Source of the DNA: Blautia sp.
GTDB taxonomy: Bacteria > Bacillota > Clostridia > Lachnospirales > Lachnospiraceae
Direction of reading: 5' to 3'
Assembly (NCBI GenBank): GCA_029257805.1
Contig: JARIAR010000004.1
Coordinates: forward strand, 37,034-101,033
DNA length: 64,000 bases
Numbering within the stretch: the first letter of the stretch is position 1; every line of letters begins with the position of its first letter. Positions 9,320 through 17,502 of the stretch are shown here, piece after piece. Under the pieces are notes generated by a model, which was not told the origin of the DNA, did no database searches, and saw only the letters and a program-made list of their open reading frames with translations. The position numbers and the translations under genes are program-made.

Positions 9320-9348
9320 ATTCTAAACTATTCAAGTGAAAAATACAA
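9320..9348 (-). promoter_or_regulatory. Sigma-A promoter of the mraZ-led division cluster
   Basis: On the minus strand: TTGTAT (9348-9343), 17-base spacer, TAGAAT (9325-9320). The predicted start near 9313 leaves a ~119-base leader that contains the MraZ repeats. The rest of the 9195-9536 gap is AT-rich; I see no riboswitch-like structure in it and no convincing -35/-10 pair for the divergent K+ transporter gene. Confidence 0.72.
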
Positions 9349-9536
9349 GTGGGAATCCAAGTTTTTTTCATTTTGCTTATAAATTAATAAATACGAAACA
9401 TTCCTTATTTCCAAAATCTTTATACGGTCTTAATACTCTATGATTACTTATTTATGCGTAATTAATGCAAGATGGTCTATAGTATAAGGACGTTATAGAA
9501 TAAAGATAATGTAAAGAAAACAAATGGTGAAAGAAC

Positions 9537-10898
9537 ATGAAACTCCTTAATAAAATTTTTCATAAAAAAATACACGTTTCCTCATCCCGGATTATTATTC
9601 TGGGATTTTTTCTGGCTATTATCTGTGGAAGCCTTCTTCTGATGCTTCCCATTTCTTCAGCCGAAGGACATGGAACTCCTTTTCTGGACTCCCTGTTTAC
9701 TGCAACATCCGCTGTATGCGTTACAGGCCTGATTGTCCATGATACTGCAACATACTGGTCCGGATTCGGGCAGGCTGTGATTATTACCCTTATTCAGATC
9801 GGCGGTATGGGAATTGTCACAATTGCTGTTGCTTTTGCCCGGCTCTCCGGTCGAAAAATCGGGCTTATGCAAAGAAGCACTATGCAGGAAGCCATTTCTG
9901 CACCTCATGTAGGCGGAATTGTGCGTTTAACAAACTTTATACTGCGGACTACAATTGCCATAGAACTTATCGGCGCCATTATTCTGTACCCCTGTTTTCT
10001 TTCAGAATTTGGTCCTTTAAAGTCCATCTGGTATTCTGTTTTTCACTCTATTTCCGCTTTTTGTAATGCAGGTTTTGATTTAATGGGAATCAGAGAACCG
10101 TTTTCTTCCCTTACTGCCTATGCCAGCCACCCTGTTGTAAATATTGTGATCGCTTTCCTTATTATAATAGGAGGTATTGGCTTCCTTACATGGGAAGATA
10201 TAAAAATACACACCTATCATCTGCATAAATACAGAATGCAAAGCAAAACCATTCTTTGTGTAACATCTGTCCTGATTGTTGTTCCGGCAATTTACTTTTT
10301 CTTTGCCGAATTTTCCAGAAACACATGGGGGGATTTGTCCTTAGGAGAACGTACCATACGATCCTTTTTCCAATCCGTCACTCCAAGAACTGCCGGATTT
10401 AACACTGTAGATCTGACTCTCCTTACGGAACCCGGACAGGTAATCACTATTTTGCTCATGCTTATTGGCGGTTCTCCCGGATCTACTGCCGGGGGTCTGA
10501 AGACCACTACCGTTGCCGTACTTTTTGCTTCCGCTTTTGCTGTATTTACACAAAAACCAAATGGACATCTGTTTCACAGAAGAATTCCGGATAATACTAT
10601 TCACTATGCAGCCACCATTCTTCTTATGTACATTGTCCTGTTTCTTTCCGGCGGTTTGCTGATCAGCTGTGCAGAAGGACTTCCTGTACTGCCTTCACTT
10701 TTTGAGGCAGCATCTGCCATCGGTACAGTGGGATTGTCCATGGGCATCACTCCACAGCTTGGCATTCTCTCCAGAATTGTACTTATCTGCCTTATGTTTT
10801 TTGGGCGTGTTGGCGGGCTTACACTTGTATTTGCTGCCATTTCAAATAAACATCATGCAGCCTCAAAGCTGCCACAGGAAAAAATAACAGTAGGTTAA
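9537..10898 (+). CDS. ktrB: TrkH/KtrB family potassium channel subunit
   Basis: 453 residues, hydrophobic throughout. Four pore-loop repeats of the SKT superfamily are visible: SAVCVTGL, SAFCNAGFD, TPRTAGFN and SAIGTVGLS, each with its selectivity-filter glycine. The protein forms the membrane channel of a K+ (or Na+-coupled K+) uptake system, gated by a cytoplasmic RCK ring. Its length fits KtrB/KtrD better than the longer proteobacterial TrkH. The RCK subunit follows 11 bases downstream. A GGTGAAAG ribosome site precedes the ATG. Confidence 0.94.
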   Translation: MKLLNKIFHKKIHVSSSRIIILGFFLAIICGSLLLMLPISSAEGHGTPFLDSLFTATSAVCVTGLIVHDTATYWSGFGQAVIITLIQIGGMGIVTIAVAFARLSGRKIGLMQRSTMQEAISAPHVGGIVRLTNFILRTTIAIELIGAIILYPCFLSEFGPLKSIWYSVFHSISAFCNAGFDLMGIREPFSSLTAYASHPVVNIVIAFLIIIGGIGFLTWEDIKIHTYHLHKYRMQSKTILCVTSVLIVVPAIYFFFAEFSRNTWGDLSLGERTIRSFFQSVTPRTAGFNTVDLTLLTEPGQVITILLMLIGGSPGSTAGGLKTTTVAVLFASAFAVFTQKPNGHLFHRRIPDNTIHYAATILLMYIVLFLSGGLLISCAEGLPVLPSLFEAASAIGTVGLSMGITPQLGILSRIVLICLMFFGRVGGLTLVFAAISNKHHAASKLPQEKITVG

Positions 10899-10909
10899 AG
10901 GAGTTTATC

Positions 10910-11557
10910 ATGAAATCAGTATTATTAATCGGACTTGGAAGATTTGGAAGACATATCGCCATGAACTTAAACGAACTTGGCCATCAGATTATGGCTGTAG
11001 ATATTCGTGAGGACCGCGTAGATAAAGCGCTCCCTTATGTCACAAACGCCCAGATCGGAAACAGCACAAACGAAGAATTTCTTTCCTCTCTGGGAATCCG
11101 AAACTTTGATGTTTGTTTTGTTGCCATTGGCGATAATTTCCAGAGTTCTCTGGAAACCACTTCCCTTTTAAAAGAGCTTGGGGCTAAATTAGTAGTTTCC
11201 AGAGCTGCACGCGATGTACATGCAAAATTCCTTCTCCGCAATGGAGCAGATGAAATCGTATATCCAGAAAAACAGCTTGCTTCCTGGACTGCTATCCGAT
11301 ATACTTCTGATCACATTTTTGACTATATGGAACTTGACAAAGACTATGCTGTTTTTGAAGTTTCCATTCCGGAATCCTGGGTAGGCCGTTCCATTGGACA
11401 GCTGGATATCCGCAAAAAATATAATATCAACATCATGGCTTTGAAAAACCATGGAGAGTTAAATCTGAACATCACATCTGACACATGCATTGCTCCCGGA
11501 GAAACAATGCTGGTACTTGGAAACAATGTTGATATTCATAAGTGCTTTCACATTTAA
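10910..11557 (+). CDS. ktrA: KtrA/TrkA family RCK regulatory subunit of K+ uptake
   Basis: 215 residues: an N-terminal Rossmann RCK domain with GLGRFGRHIA and an acidic residue at the end of strand 2 (AVDIRED), and a C-terminal RCK_C domain from about residue 135. It should form the cytoplasmic octameric ring that gates the KtrB channel, binding nucleotides in the N-domain; RCK_C domains of this type in Firmicutes often bind c-di-AMP. It starts 11 bases after ktrB with AAAGGAG as ribosome site, so the two are one operon. Confidence 0.94.
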   Translation: MKSVLLIGLGRFGRHIAMNLNELGHQIMAVDIREDRVDKALPYVTNAQIGNSTNEEFLSSLGIRNFDVCFVAIGDNFQSSLETTSLLKELGAKLVVSRAARDVHAKFLLRNGADEIVYPEKQLASWTAIRYTSDHIFDYMELDKDYAVFEVSIPESWVGRSIGQLDIRKKYNINIMALKNHGELNLNITSDTCIAPGETMLVLGNNVDIHKCFHI

Positions 11558-11597
11558 ATTATAAAACATACAAAAATCTCTCCGCATAAAACCCTCA

Positions 11598-11626
11598 TGT
11601 GAAAATACCTGGAAATGTGTTATAAT
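11598..11626 (+). promoter_or_regulatory. Candidate extended -10 promoter for the two-component system
   Basis: A perfect TATAAT (11621-11626) preceded by TGT gives an extended -10; the -35 (TGTGAA, 11598-11603, 17-base spacer) is weak. It lies 29 bases before the kinase ATG and suggests that kinase and regulator can be expressed separately from ktrBA. Confidence 0.5.
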
Positions 11627-11654
11627 GTATCAAGCACAAGACAGGAGGTATCAT

Positions 11655-13085
11655 ATGAAACATACAATTCACCATCCTTTTAGGGATGTCTTAAAAAAAG
11701 CCGGCATCCTGGTTACTGCTCTTGTAGCCAGGAGCCCTATCTACTGTTTTTTATCCGCTTTCTTAAGTATGATATTACTGCATTTTTTCTTTCCTATCTC
11801 CAACTCAGCTGCTCAAACTTATATTTATACTTATCTTTTTATTTTTTTACTTATGCTTGGCATACCGCTTCTGACAGCTTCGCTGTCTAAAAAGAAAAAA
11901 CAGCCGCAAAAAGTATCTGCACCGGATTTTGCCGCTATTTTTTCAGACACAAATAAACGGATAGGCAATGCCGGGAATATCGAAGAGCTTCTTATTATAA
12001 CTGCAGAACAAATAGCAAACATTTTCCAAAAACCTGTTTACGCATATCCAACAGAAAACAACGAATTGTCACAGACTGCCGTTTTTCCTGCCGAAGTTTT
12101 GCCAGATACTTTTTCGAAATTTCACAAAGAAGCTGCCATATGGGCGATAAAAAACCAGCAGAAAACAGGATCCGGAACCGATATGTTTGCATCACTGCCA
12201 CATCTTTATCTCCCTGTTTGTAAAGATTCCCATACCTATGGGCTTCTTATTATTGCTGCTGATTCTGCTCCTTTTACCGAGCAGGAAAAAAAGATCCTTT
12301 TTTCCATCATGGAGGTTTGTACGCTTTCCCTTAAAAATCTATGCAATTCCAGAGAAAAAGAGGACGCATCTCTCCTTATACAAAAGCAACAGTACCGTAT
12401 CCATCTTCTTCAAGCGATTTCACACGATCTGCGTACACCTCTTACTTCTATTTCCGGGAACGCAAATAACCTTCTGACAAAGGGAAACTCTTTTGATGAA
12501 AATACAAAACTGCAGATTTATACGGACATTTATGACGATTCCATATGGCTTATCAGCCTGGTGGAAAATATATTGTCCATTACACGCATGGAAGAAGAAC
12601 ATATAAATCTCCACGCTTCTACAGAACTGTTGGATGAAATTATAACAGAATCCCTTTCGCACCTCTCCAGAAAAAGCAAAGAACATGAAATTTTTGTAGA
12701 AAACAGCGATGCTTTTATTTTGGTCAAAATTGACGCCAAACTTATTATACAGGTACTTGTAAACCTCATGGAAAATGCTATAAAATATACACCAGCCGGT
12801 TCCCGGATTACAATTTCCACAAAAAAAGAAGGCGAAAAAGCGATTGTGGAAGTAAAAGACAATGGCCCCGGTATTCCTGATGAAGCAAAGCCGCATATTT
12901 TTGATATGTTTTACAGCAGCGCCACTTCCAGCGAAAACAGCAGAAAAAGCCTTGGGCTTGGGCTTTGTCTTTGCAAATCCATTATTCACGCACATAACGG
13001 AGTTCTCTCTGTTCAGGATAATAAACCTCATGGAACTATATTCACATTCACATTACCAGCCGAGGAGGTAACACTTCATGAATAA
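11655..13085 (+). CDS. KdpD-like sensor histidine kinase, short form
   Basis: 476 residues from the ATG at 11655, which follows AGGAGG; the longer in-frame ATG at 11625 has no ribosome site. Two membrane helices (about residues 25-50 and 55-80) are followed by a GAF-like region (about 95-235), a HisKA domain with the phosphorylated His in AISHDLRTPLTS, and a HATPase domain with NAIKYTPAG, DNGPGIPD and GLGLCLCK. The kinase half resembles KdpD, but the N-terminal KdpD/Usp domains are absent. It overlaps the response regulator by 8 bases. Its position after ktrBA suggests K+ or osmotic control of uptake; the stimulus is inference. Confidence 0.9.
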   Translation: MKHTIHHPFRDVLKKAGILVTALVARSPIYCFLSAFLSMILLHFFFPISNSAAQTYIYTYLFIFLLMLGIPLLTASLSKKKKQPQKVSAPDFAAIFSDTNKRIGNAGNIEELLIITAEQIANIFQKPVYAYPTENNELSQTAVFPAEVLPDTFSKFHKEAAIWAIKNQQKTGSGTDMFASLPHLYLPVCKDSHTYGLLIIAADSAPFTEQEKKILFSIMEVCTLSLKNLCNSREKEDASLLIQKQQYRIHLLQAISHDLRTPLTSISGNANNLLTKGNSFDENTKLQIYTDIYDDSIWLISLVENILSITRMEEEHINLHASTELLDEIITESLSHLSRKSKEHEIFVENSDAFILVKIDAKLIIQVLVNLMENAIKYTPAGSRITISTKKEGEKAIVEVKDNGPGIPDEAKPHIFDMFYSSATSSENSRKSLGLGLCLCKSIIHAHNGVLSVQDNKPHGTIFTFTLPAEEVTLHE

Positions 13086-13779
13086 AGCATCTATTTTAGT
13101 TGTAGAAGACGATGCGCCTATCCGTAATCTGATTACTACAACCTTAAAAGCACACGATTACCGCTATCTTACAGCGCCAAATGGAGAACGTGCTATTTTA
13201 GAAGCATCTTCCCATAATCCGGATATCGTTCTTCTTGATCTTGGGCTTCCTGATATTGACGGCATAGAAGTAATCCGGAAAATCCGTTCCTGGTCAAATA
13301 TGCCCATCATTGTTATTAGTGCCCGCAGTGAAGATTCCGATAAAATCGAAGCCTTGGATACAGGCGCTGACGACTATCTTACAAAACCATTCTCTGTAGA
13401 AGAACTGCTGGCCCGTCTTCGTGTCACACAACGCCGCCTTGCTGTTATGAAAAGGGAAGCAAGCGCCGAAGATTCCATTTTTGTAAATGGAAAACTCCAT
13501 ATTGATTATGCAGCAGGATGCACCTATCTGGGCGAAAAAGAACTGCATCTGACTCCTATTGAATATAAACTTTTATGTCTTCTTTCAAGAAACGTAGGAA
13601 AAGTTTTAACCCATACCTTTATTACACAAAAAATATGGGGAACCAGCTGGGAAAATGATATTGCATCTCTTCGTGTTTTTATGGCTACACTTCGAAAAAA
13701 ACTGGAAAGCGATGCAGAATCGCCTCAATATATCCAGACACATATTGGAGTTGGATATCGAATGCTAAAAGTAGAATAA
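13078..13779 (+). CDS. KdpE/OmpR-family response regulator
   Basis: 233 residues. The receiver domain has the acidic pair in VVEDDAP, the phosphorylated Asp in VLLDLGLPDIDG and the conserved Lys in YLTKPFSVEE; the C-terminal winged helix contains LTPIEYKLLCLLSRNVGKV and ends IQTHIGVGYRML. This is the KdpE branch of the OmpR family. It is translationally coupled to the upstream kinase. No kdpFABC genes occur in this window, so the likely target is ktrBA or a gene outside the window. Confidence 0.93.
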   Translation: MNKASILVVEDDAPIRNLITTTLKAHDYRYLTAPNGERAILEASSHNPDIVLLDLGLPDIDGIEVIRKIRSWSNMPIIVISARSEDSDKIEALDTGADDYLTKPFSVEELLARLRVTQRRLAVMKREASAEDSIFVNGKLHIDYAAGCTYLGEKELHLTPIEYKLLCLLSRNVGKVLTHTFITQKIWGTSWENDIASLRVFMATLRKKLESDAESPQYIQTHIGVGYRMLKVE

Positions 13780-13800
13780 TGCAGCATAAAAAAGTCCACA

Positions 13801-13832
13801 AAAAAGCTTCAGAGTTTCCTCTGAAGCTTTTT
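13801..13832. terminator. Bidirectional intrinsic terminator
   Basis: AAAAAGCTTCAGAG (13801-13814), four-base loop, CTCTGAAGCTTTTT (13819-13832): a 14-base near-perfect stem with A and T runs on both sides. It ends the regulator operon on the plus strand and the lgt/Spo0E-like transcript on the minus strand. Confidence 0.9.
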
Positions 13833-13987
13833 CATTTCAATTCTTCGTAGTTTTCTATAAGCCCATCAAGTTTCCTGCTTATCTCTAGACTCTTCTGCAG
13901 ATCCGCCCGGCTGCGTATCTGTTTCTCCATCTTCCGACGAAGTCTCTGTATTTTCCAGTAAATCTTCCTCTTCCTGTAAGTCCCCAT
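13832..13987 (-). CDS. Spo0E-like sporulation phosphatase, small protein overlapping the 3' end of lgt
   Basis: 51 codons from the ATG at 13987 (MGTYRKRK); the same frame is open up to an ATG at 14059. The body fits the Spo0E family pattern: two short helices, the first with IQRLRRKMEKQI and the second with the signature ISRKLDGLIENY near the C-terminus. Family members of ~50-60 residues dephosphorylate Spo0A~P. The first two thirds overlap the C-terminal coding part of lgt in another frame (13866-13987); only the last ~10 codons are outside it. No good ribosome site is seen, so expression may depend on coupling to lgt. The stop codon touches the terminator stem. Confidence 0.6.
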   Translation of the reverse strand: MGTYRKRKIYWKIQRLRRKMEKQIRSRADLQKSLEISRKLDGLIENYEELK

Positions 13988-14912
13988 TGTCTTCTGCATG
14001 AACAGATTTGGATTCTTCTTCATAAATACGTTCTCTCCTGCGTTTACGCAATGCCGCACGCTTCTTCGCCATAATACGTTTTACAATTACGACCATACTG
14101 AAGAACACAAACAATACTGCAGATACAACCTGACAAACTGCAACATCTGTTCCCGGCCATAAGATCTTATCTGTACGAATCCATTCAATAAAGAATCGAC
14201 CGAATCCATATCCGGCCAGATATCTCATGAAGATTTCACCTGCAAATAATTTCTTATGACTCCATGCAAGAAGAATGATAAAAAGTATAAGACACCAGAT
14301 ACTTTCATAAAGAAAAGTGGGCGTTACCTGAATATAGGAAATTCCATCTATCGTTGCAAGATTTTCCCGCATCCACGGTGTTACCTCGCTCGCCCGTACA
14401 TTTGCCAGCGGAAGCTGCATCGTAAGAATATTGCTTGTATATTCTCCAAAAGATTCCCGGTTAAAAAAGTTCCCCCATCTTCCTATTATCTGTCCAATGA
14501 GAAGTCCCATACTGGCAATATCTGCCATTTCCATAAAGGAGGCTTTTTTCATATGGCAAAAAACCGCTGCTGCCAGAATGCCTCCCAGCAGACCGCCATA
14601 GAACATCATTCCCCCACTTCTGGTATCAAATATCTTCATAATATCTGACTTATATATGCTCCAGGAAAAAATCACATAAAACAATCTTGCACCAACAAAA
14701 CTTCCTAAAAGTCCGGAAATGATCATTCCCATATAAAGATTTGTATCCTGTTTTCTACGTTTTGCTTCCAACACAATAAAAGCAATTCCAAGAAGCATTC
14801 CAAGCGTCAGTAAAATACCAAAAAAAGTAATCTGAAGTCCAAAAATCCGAACTGCTTTTGGCACATACTCAAAATTAAGTTCCAAATTCGGAAAACGAAT
14901 CGACATATTCAT
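13866..14912 (-). CDS. lgt: Prolipoprotein diacylglyceryl transferase with long charged tail
   Basis: 348 residues with seven predicted membrane helices. Lgt landmarks are RSGGMMFYGGLLGG, IGRWGNFFNRESFGE (the essential Arg/Asn segment), PTFLYESIWC and RFFIEWIRTD. It transfers diacylglycerol from phosphatidylglycerol to the lipobox Cys of prelipoproteins. The final ~75 residues are Lys/Arg-rich, then strongly acidic (Glu/Asp/Ser/Thr) and exceed the usual family length. The coding sequence for this tail also carries the Spo0E-like frame. Confidence 0.95.
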   Translation of the reverse strand: MNMSIRFPNLELNFEYVPKAVRIFGLQITFFGILLTLGMLLGIAFIVLEAKRRKQDTNLYMGMIISGLLGSFVGARLFYVIFSWSIYKSDIMKIFDTRSGGMMFYGGLLGGILAAAVFCHMKKASFMEMADIASMGLLIGQIIGRWGNFFNRESFGEYTSNILTMQLPLANVRASEVTPWMRENLATIDGISYIQVTPTFLYESIWCLILFIILLAWSHKKLFAGEIFMRYLAGYGFGRFFIEWIRTDKILWPGTDVAVCQVVSAVLFVFFSMVVIVKRIMAKKRAALRKRRRERIYEEESKSVHAEDNGDLQEEEDLLENTETSSEDGETDTQPGGSAEESRDKQET

Positions 14913-14924
14913 ATATCACCTATC

Positions 14925-16022
14925 TCATACGTTAAAACGGAATAAAATCACATCTCCATCCTGTACAACATACTCTTTTCCTTCCATGCGTACAAGACCT
15001 TTTTCTCTTGCTCCTGCATAGGAACCACAATCTAAAAGATCACGATAGTTTACAACCTCTGCTTTAATAAATCCACGCTCAAAATCTGTATGGATCTTTC
15101 CGGCTGCCTGTGGAGCCTTTGTCCCAATCTTAATTGTCCATGCTCTTGTTTCATCCTCGCCTGAGGTTAAAAAACTCATCAGACCCAGAAGATGATAACT
15201 TGCCTTAACAAGCTTTTCAAGACCGGATTCTTCTAATCCCAGATCTTCCAGGAACATTTTCTTTTCGTCTTCATCCAGCTCTGCAATTTCCTGTTCGATC
15301 TGTGCACAGATTACAAAAATTTCACTACCCTGTTCTTTTGCATATCCACGAACAGCCTGCACATAGGAATTACTTTCTCCATCATCCGCCAGATCATCCT
15401 CTGACACATTTGCAGCATAGATTACCGGCTTCCAGGTAAGAAGATTGTAAGTACCCATCCAGTTTTCTTCTTCCTCGTTATCAAGTTCCATAGTAATAGC
15501 CATTTTTCCATCTTCAAGATACTTTTTCACTTTCTGAAGAAAATCCAGCTCTTTTGCAGCTTCCTTGTCCATACGTGCCGTCTTTGTTACTTTTGCAATT
15601 CTTCTTTCCAGAATTTCCAGATCAGAAAAGATCAATTCAAGATTAATGGTTTCAATATCACGAAGAGGATCAATATTTCCATCTACGTGCACCACATTTC
15701 CGTCTTCAAAACAACGCACTACATGGACAATAGCATCTACTTCCCTGATATTTGCAAGGAACTGGTTTCCAAGTCCTTCCCCTTTTGACGCACCTTTTAC
15801 AAGTCCTGCAATATCTACAAATTCAATTACTGCCGGTGTTACTTTTTTAGAATGATAAAAATCTCCTAATAACGTAAGACGTTCATCCGGAACCGTTACA
15901 ATTCCCACATTCGGGTCGATTGTACAAAACGGGTAATTTGCGGATTCCGCCCCCGCTTTTGTCAATGAATTAAACAAGGTACTTTTTCCTACATTTGGCA
16001 AACCTACAATTCCAAGTTTCAT
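14925..16022 (-). CDS. ychF: Redox-regulated ATPase/GTPase YchF
   Basis: 365 residues from the ATG at 16022 (MKLGIVGLPNVGKSTLFN), with AAAGGG ahead. This is the exact family length, so the in-frame extension to 16109 is discarded. G-motifs seen are GLPNVGKST, DIAGLVKGASKGEGLGNQFL and the NVSE variant of NKxD that explains the family's ATP preference; the C-terminal TGS domain ends YVVQDGDVILFRFNV. YchF (OLA1) binds ribosomes and is involved in stress responses. It lies 12 bases upstream of lgt. Confidence 0.97.
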   Translation of the reverse strand: MKLGIVGLPNVGKSTLFNSLTKAGAESANYPFCTIDPNVGIVTVPDERLTLLGDFYHSKKVTPAVIEFVDIAGLVKGASKGEGLGNQFLANIREVDAIVHVVRCFEDGNVVHVDGNIDPLRDIETINLELIFSDLEILERRIAKVTKTARMDKEAAKELDFLQKVKKYLEDGKMAITMELDNEEEENWMGTYNLLTWKPVIYAANVSEDDLADDGESNSYVQAVRGYAKEQGSEIFVICAQIEQEIAELDEDEKKMFLEDLGLEESGLEKLVKASYHLLGLMSFLTSGEDETRAWTIKIGTKAPQAAGKIHTDFERGFIKAEVVNYRDLLDCGSYAGAREKGLVRMEGKEYVVQDGDVILFRFNV

Positions 16023-16150
16023 AGCAAATCCCTTTCCTTTTTCTGTAGTTTCTCTTCTTTTTCTACATGCTTTTCTATTTTTCCATATAATCTTCTCATA
16101 TTTTATCATAACAAAGACATCTTCGCAAGAAGCGAACCATATGGTTCTTT

Positions 16151-16819
16151 TCAGTCTCTTGACATGATCATAAGAAGGATTCCGCTGTCAAACAAAATTT
16201 CTGCTGTCTCTTCCAAAATCTCATTGCTTACCGTAAGTCCGCTATCCTGAACCAGGAGATCATGTTTTTCTAACGGATATCGAAATCCTTTTAGGGTAAG
16301 CCCACGCACCTCTCCTCCAAGAGGAAAAAAGGATACATATTTTCCAAACTGCTCTTTTTTCTTAATACAGGAGCCACTTTTTACAACAGAAACAAAATTA
16401 TATGAATCGTAAAGACGAATGGAAATACCCTTTTGGACACCCCAGGATAGCAACCCCAGATTCGCCATCACATGATCAAGGCGTGTTCCCAGGCATCCCA
16501 AAAGAACAATTTCTTTAGCTCCCTGCGCTGCTGCCAGGCGAACAGCCGACTGTGTATCGGAATCATCTTTCTCTGGCTTTAAACGACATATTTTTGTTTC
16601 AGGAAGCGTATTTAGAAATACGATTCCTGCTTCTGAAAGACTGTCAAAATCTCCTATTACCATATCCGGCTGGATTTCTGTTTTCTGAAAAAATTCAAGT
16701 CCTTTATCTGCCGCAATAAGATATGGCATATTTTTTTGTTTTTCTTCTATTTTCCTCAAAAAATCGAGGGCAAAACCTTCCTGGATATTGCCCCCGCTTA
16801 CAATGATTGCATCAATCAT
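16151..16819 (-). CDS. thiN: Thiamine pyrophosphokinase
   Basis: 222 residues from ATG 16819 (MIDAIIVSGGN), which has GAGGAA in front; an ATG four codons upstream is also in frame. Motifs of the family are AADKGLEFF, DMVIGDFDSLS, KDDSDTQSAVRLA and GCLGTRLDHVMANL, with the acidic catalytic residues. It converts thiamine and ATP to thiamine diphosphate. It is the last gene of the rsgA-rpe-thiN string, a standard Firmicutes order. A perfect 14-base palindrome, GAACCATATGGTTC, lies just after the stop (16134-16147). Confidence 0.95.
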   Translation of the reverse strand: MIDAIIVSGGNIQEGFALDFLRKIEEKQKNMPYLIAADKGLEFFQKTEIQPDMVIGDFDSLSEAGIVFLNTLPETKICRLKPEKDDSDTQSAVRLAAAQGAKEIVLLGCLGTRLDHVMANLGLLSWGVQKGISIRLYDSYNFVSVVKSGSCIKKKEQFGKYVSFFPLGGEVRGLTLKGFRYPLEKHDLLVQDSGLTVSNEILEETAEILFDSGILLMIMSRD

Positions 16820-16827
16820 AATATTCC

Positions 16828-17499
16828 TCATGAAATTGTTCTGCTGATTTCTTCCATTTTATTTTGAATGTCCCTAATACTTTCTGCCAGATTCTCCTGG
16901 AATGCATACGAGCCTGCTACGATCAGGTTTGCTCCAGCTTCCATAACAGTCCGCAGTGTTTCCCCATTAATGCCTCCATCAACCTGAATTTCTGTATCAA
17001 GACCTTCTTCGTCAATCAGTTTTCGAAGTTCCTGGATTTTTTCTGTACATTCTTCCAGATACTTTTGTCCTCCAAATCCCGGCTGGACTGTCATTATAAG
17101 AACCATATCTACCTCGTCCAGAAGATGACTGATGTCATTTACCGGTGTCGCAGGCTTGATGGATACTCCTACTTTCACTCCTGCTGCACGAATCAGACTG
17201 ATGGTACGTTCCAGATCTTCACACGCTTCTGCATGTACAGTAATGGAATCTGCTCCACATTCTACAAAATCTCTGATATAACGCTCAGGCTCTGTCACCA
17301 TAAGATGCACATCAAAAAACATGTTTGATTCTTTCCGGATGGATTTGATCACCGGCATTCCAAATGAAATACTTGGAACAAAATCTCCATCCATTACATC
17401 AATATGAAGTATTTTGACTCCTTCCTGTTCCAGAATTTTTATCTGTTCTCCCAAACGGTTAAAATCCGCCGATAAAATCGAAGGGCACAATTGATACAT
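16828..17499 (-). CDS. rpe: Ribulose-phosphate 3-epimerase
   Basis: 223 residues, complete. The TIM-barrel motifs of Rpe are present: LCPSILSADFNRLGEQ, HIDVMDGDFVPSISFG, FDVHLMVTEPERYI, MTVQPGFGGQKY and IQVDGGINGET with the metal-binding His/Asp residues. It interconverts ribulose-5-P and xylulose-5-P in the pentose phosphate pathway. AAGGAG precedes the ATG. It lies between rsgA and thiN. Confidence 0.98.
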   Translation of the reverse strand: MYQLCPSILSADFNRLGEQIKILEQEGVKILHIDVMDGDFVPSISFGMPVIKSIRKESNMFFDVHLMVTEPERYIRDFVECGADSITVHAEACEDLERTISLIRAAGVKVGVSIKPATPVNDISHLLDEVDMVLIMTVQPGFGGQKYLEECTEKIQELRKLIDEEGLDTEIQVDGGINGETLRTVMEAGANLIVAGSYAFQENLAESIRDIQNKMEEISRTIS

Positions 17500-17502
17500 A
17501 TG

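Noticed and set aside
9349..9536. c-di-AMP (ydaO-type) riboswitch before the K+ transporter
   Set aside because: Expected from the gene type, but the leader is AT-rich and has neither the GC-rich stems nor the family's conserved loops.
12420..13031. 203-codon minus-strand ORF opposite the histidine kinase
   Set aside because: Shadow of the kinase ATP-binding domain; kinase motifs are intact on the plus strand and this frame has no start signal.
14925..16109. Longer ychF start at 16109
   Set aside because: Adds 29 Lys/Arg-rich residues not seen in the family, whereas the ATG at 16022 has a ribosome site and gives the family length.
16134..16147. Palindrome GAACCATATGGTTC as terminator of thiN
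   Set aside because: No T run follows on either strand within a useful distance; may be an operator, but nothing supports it.
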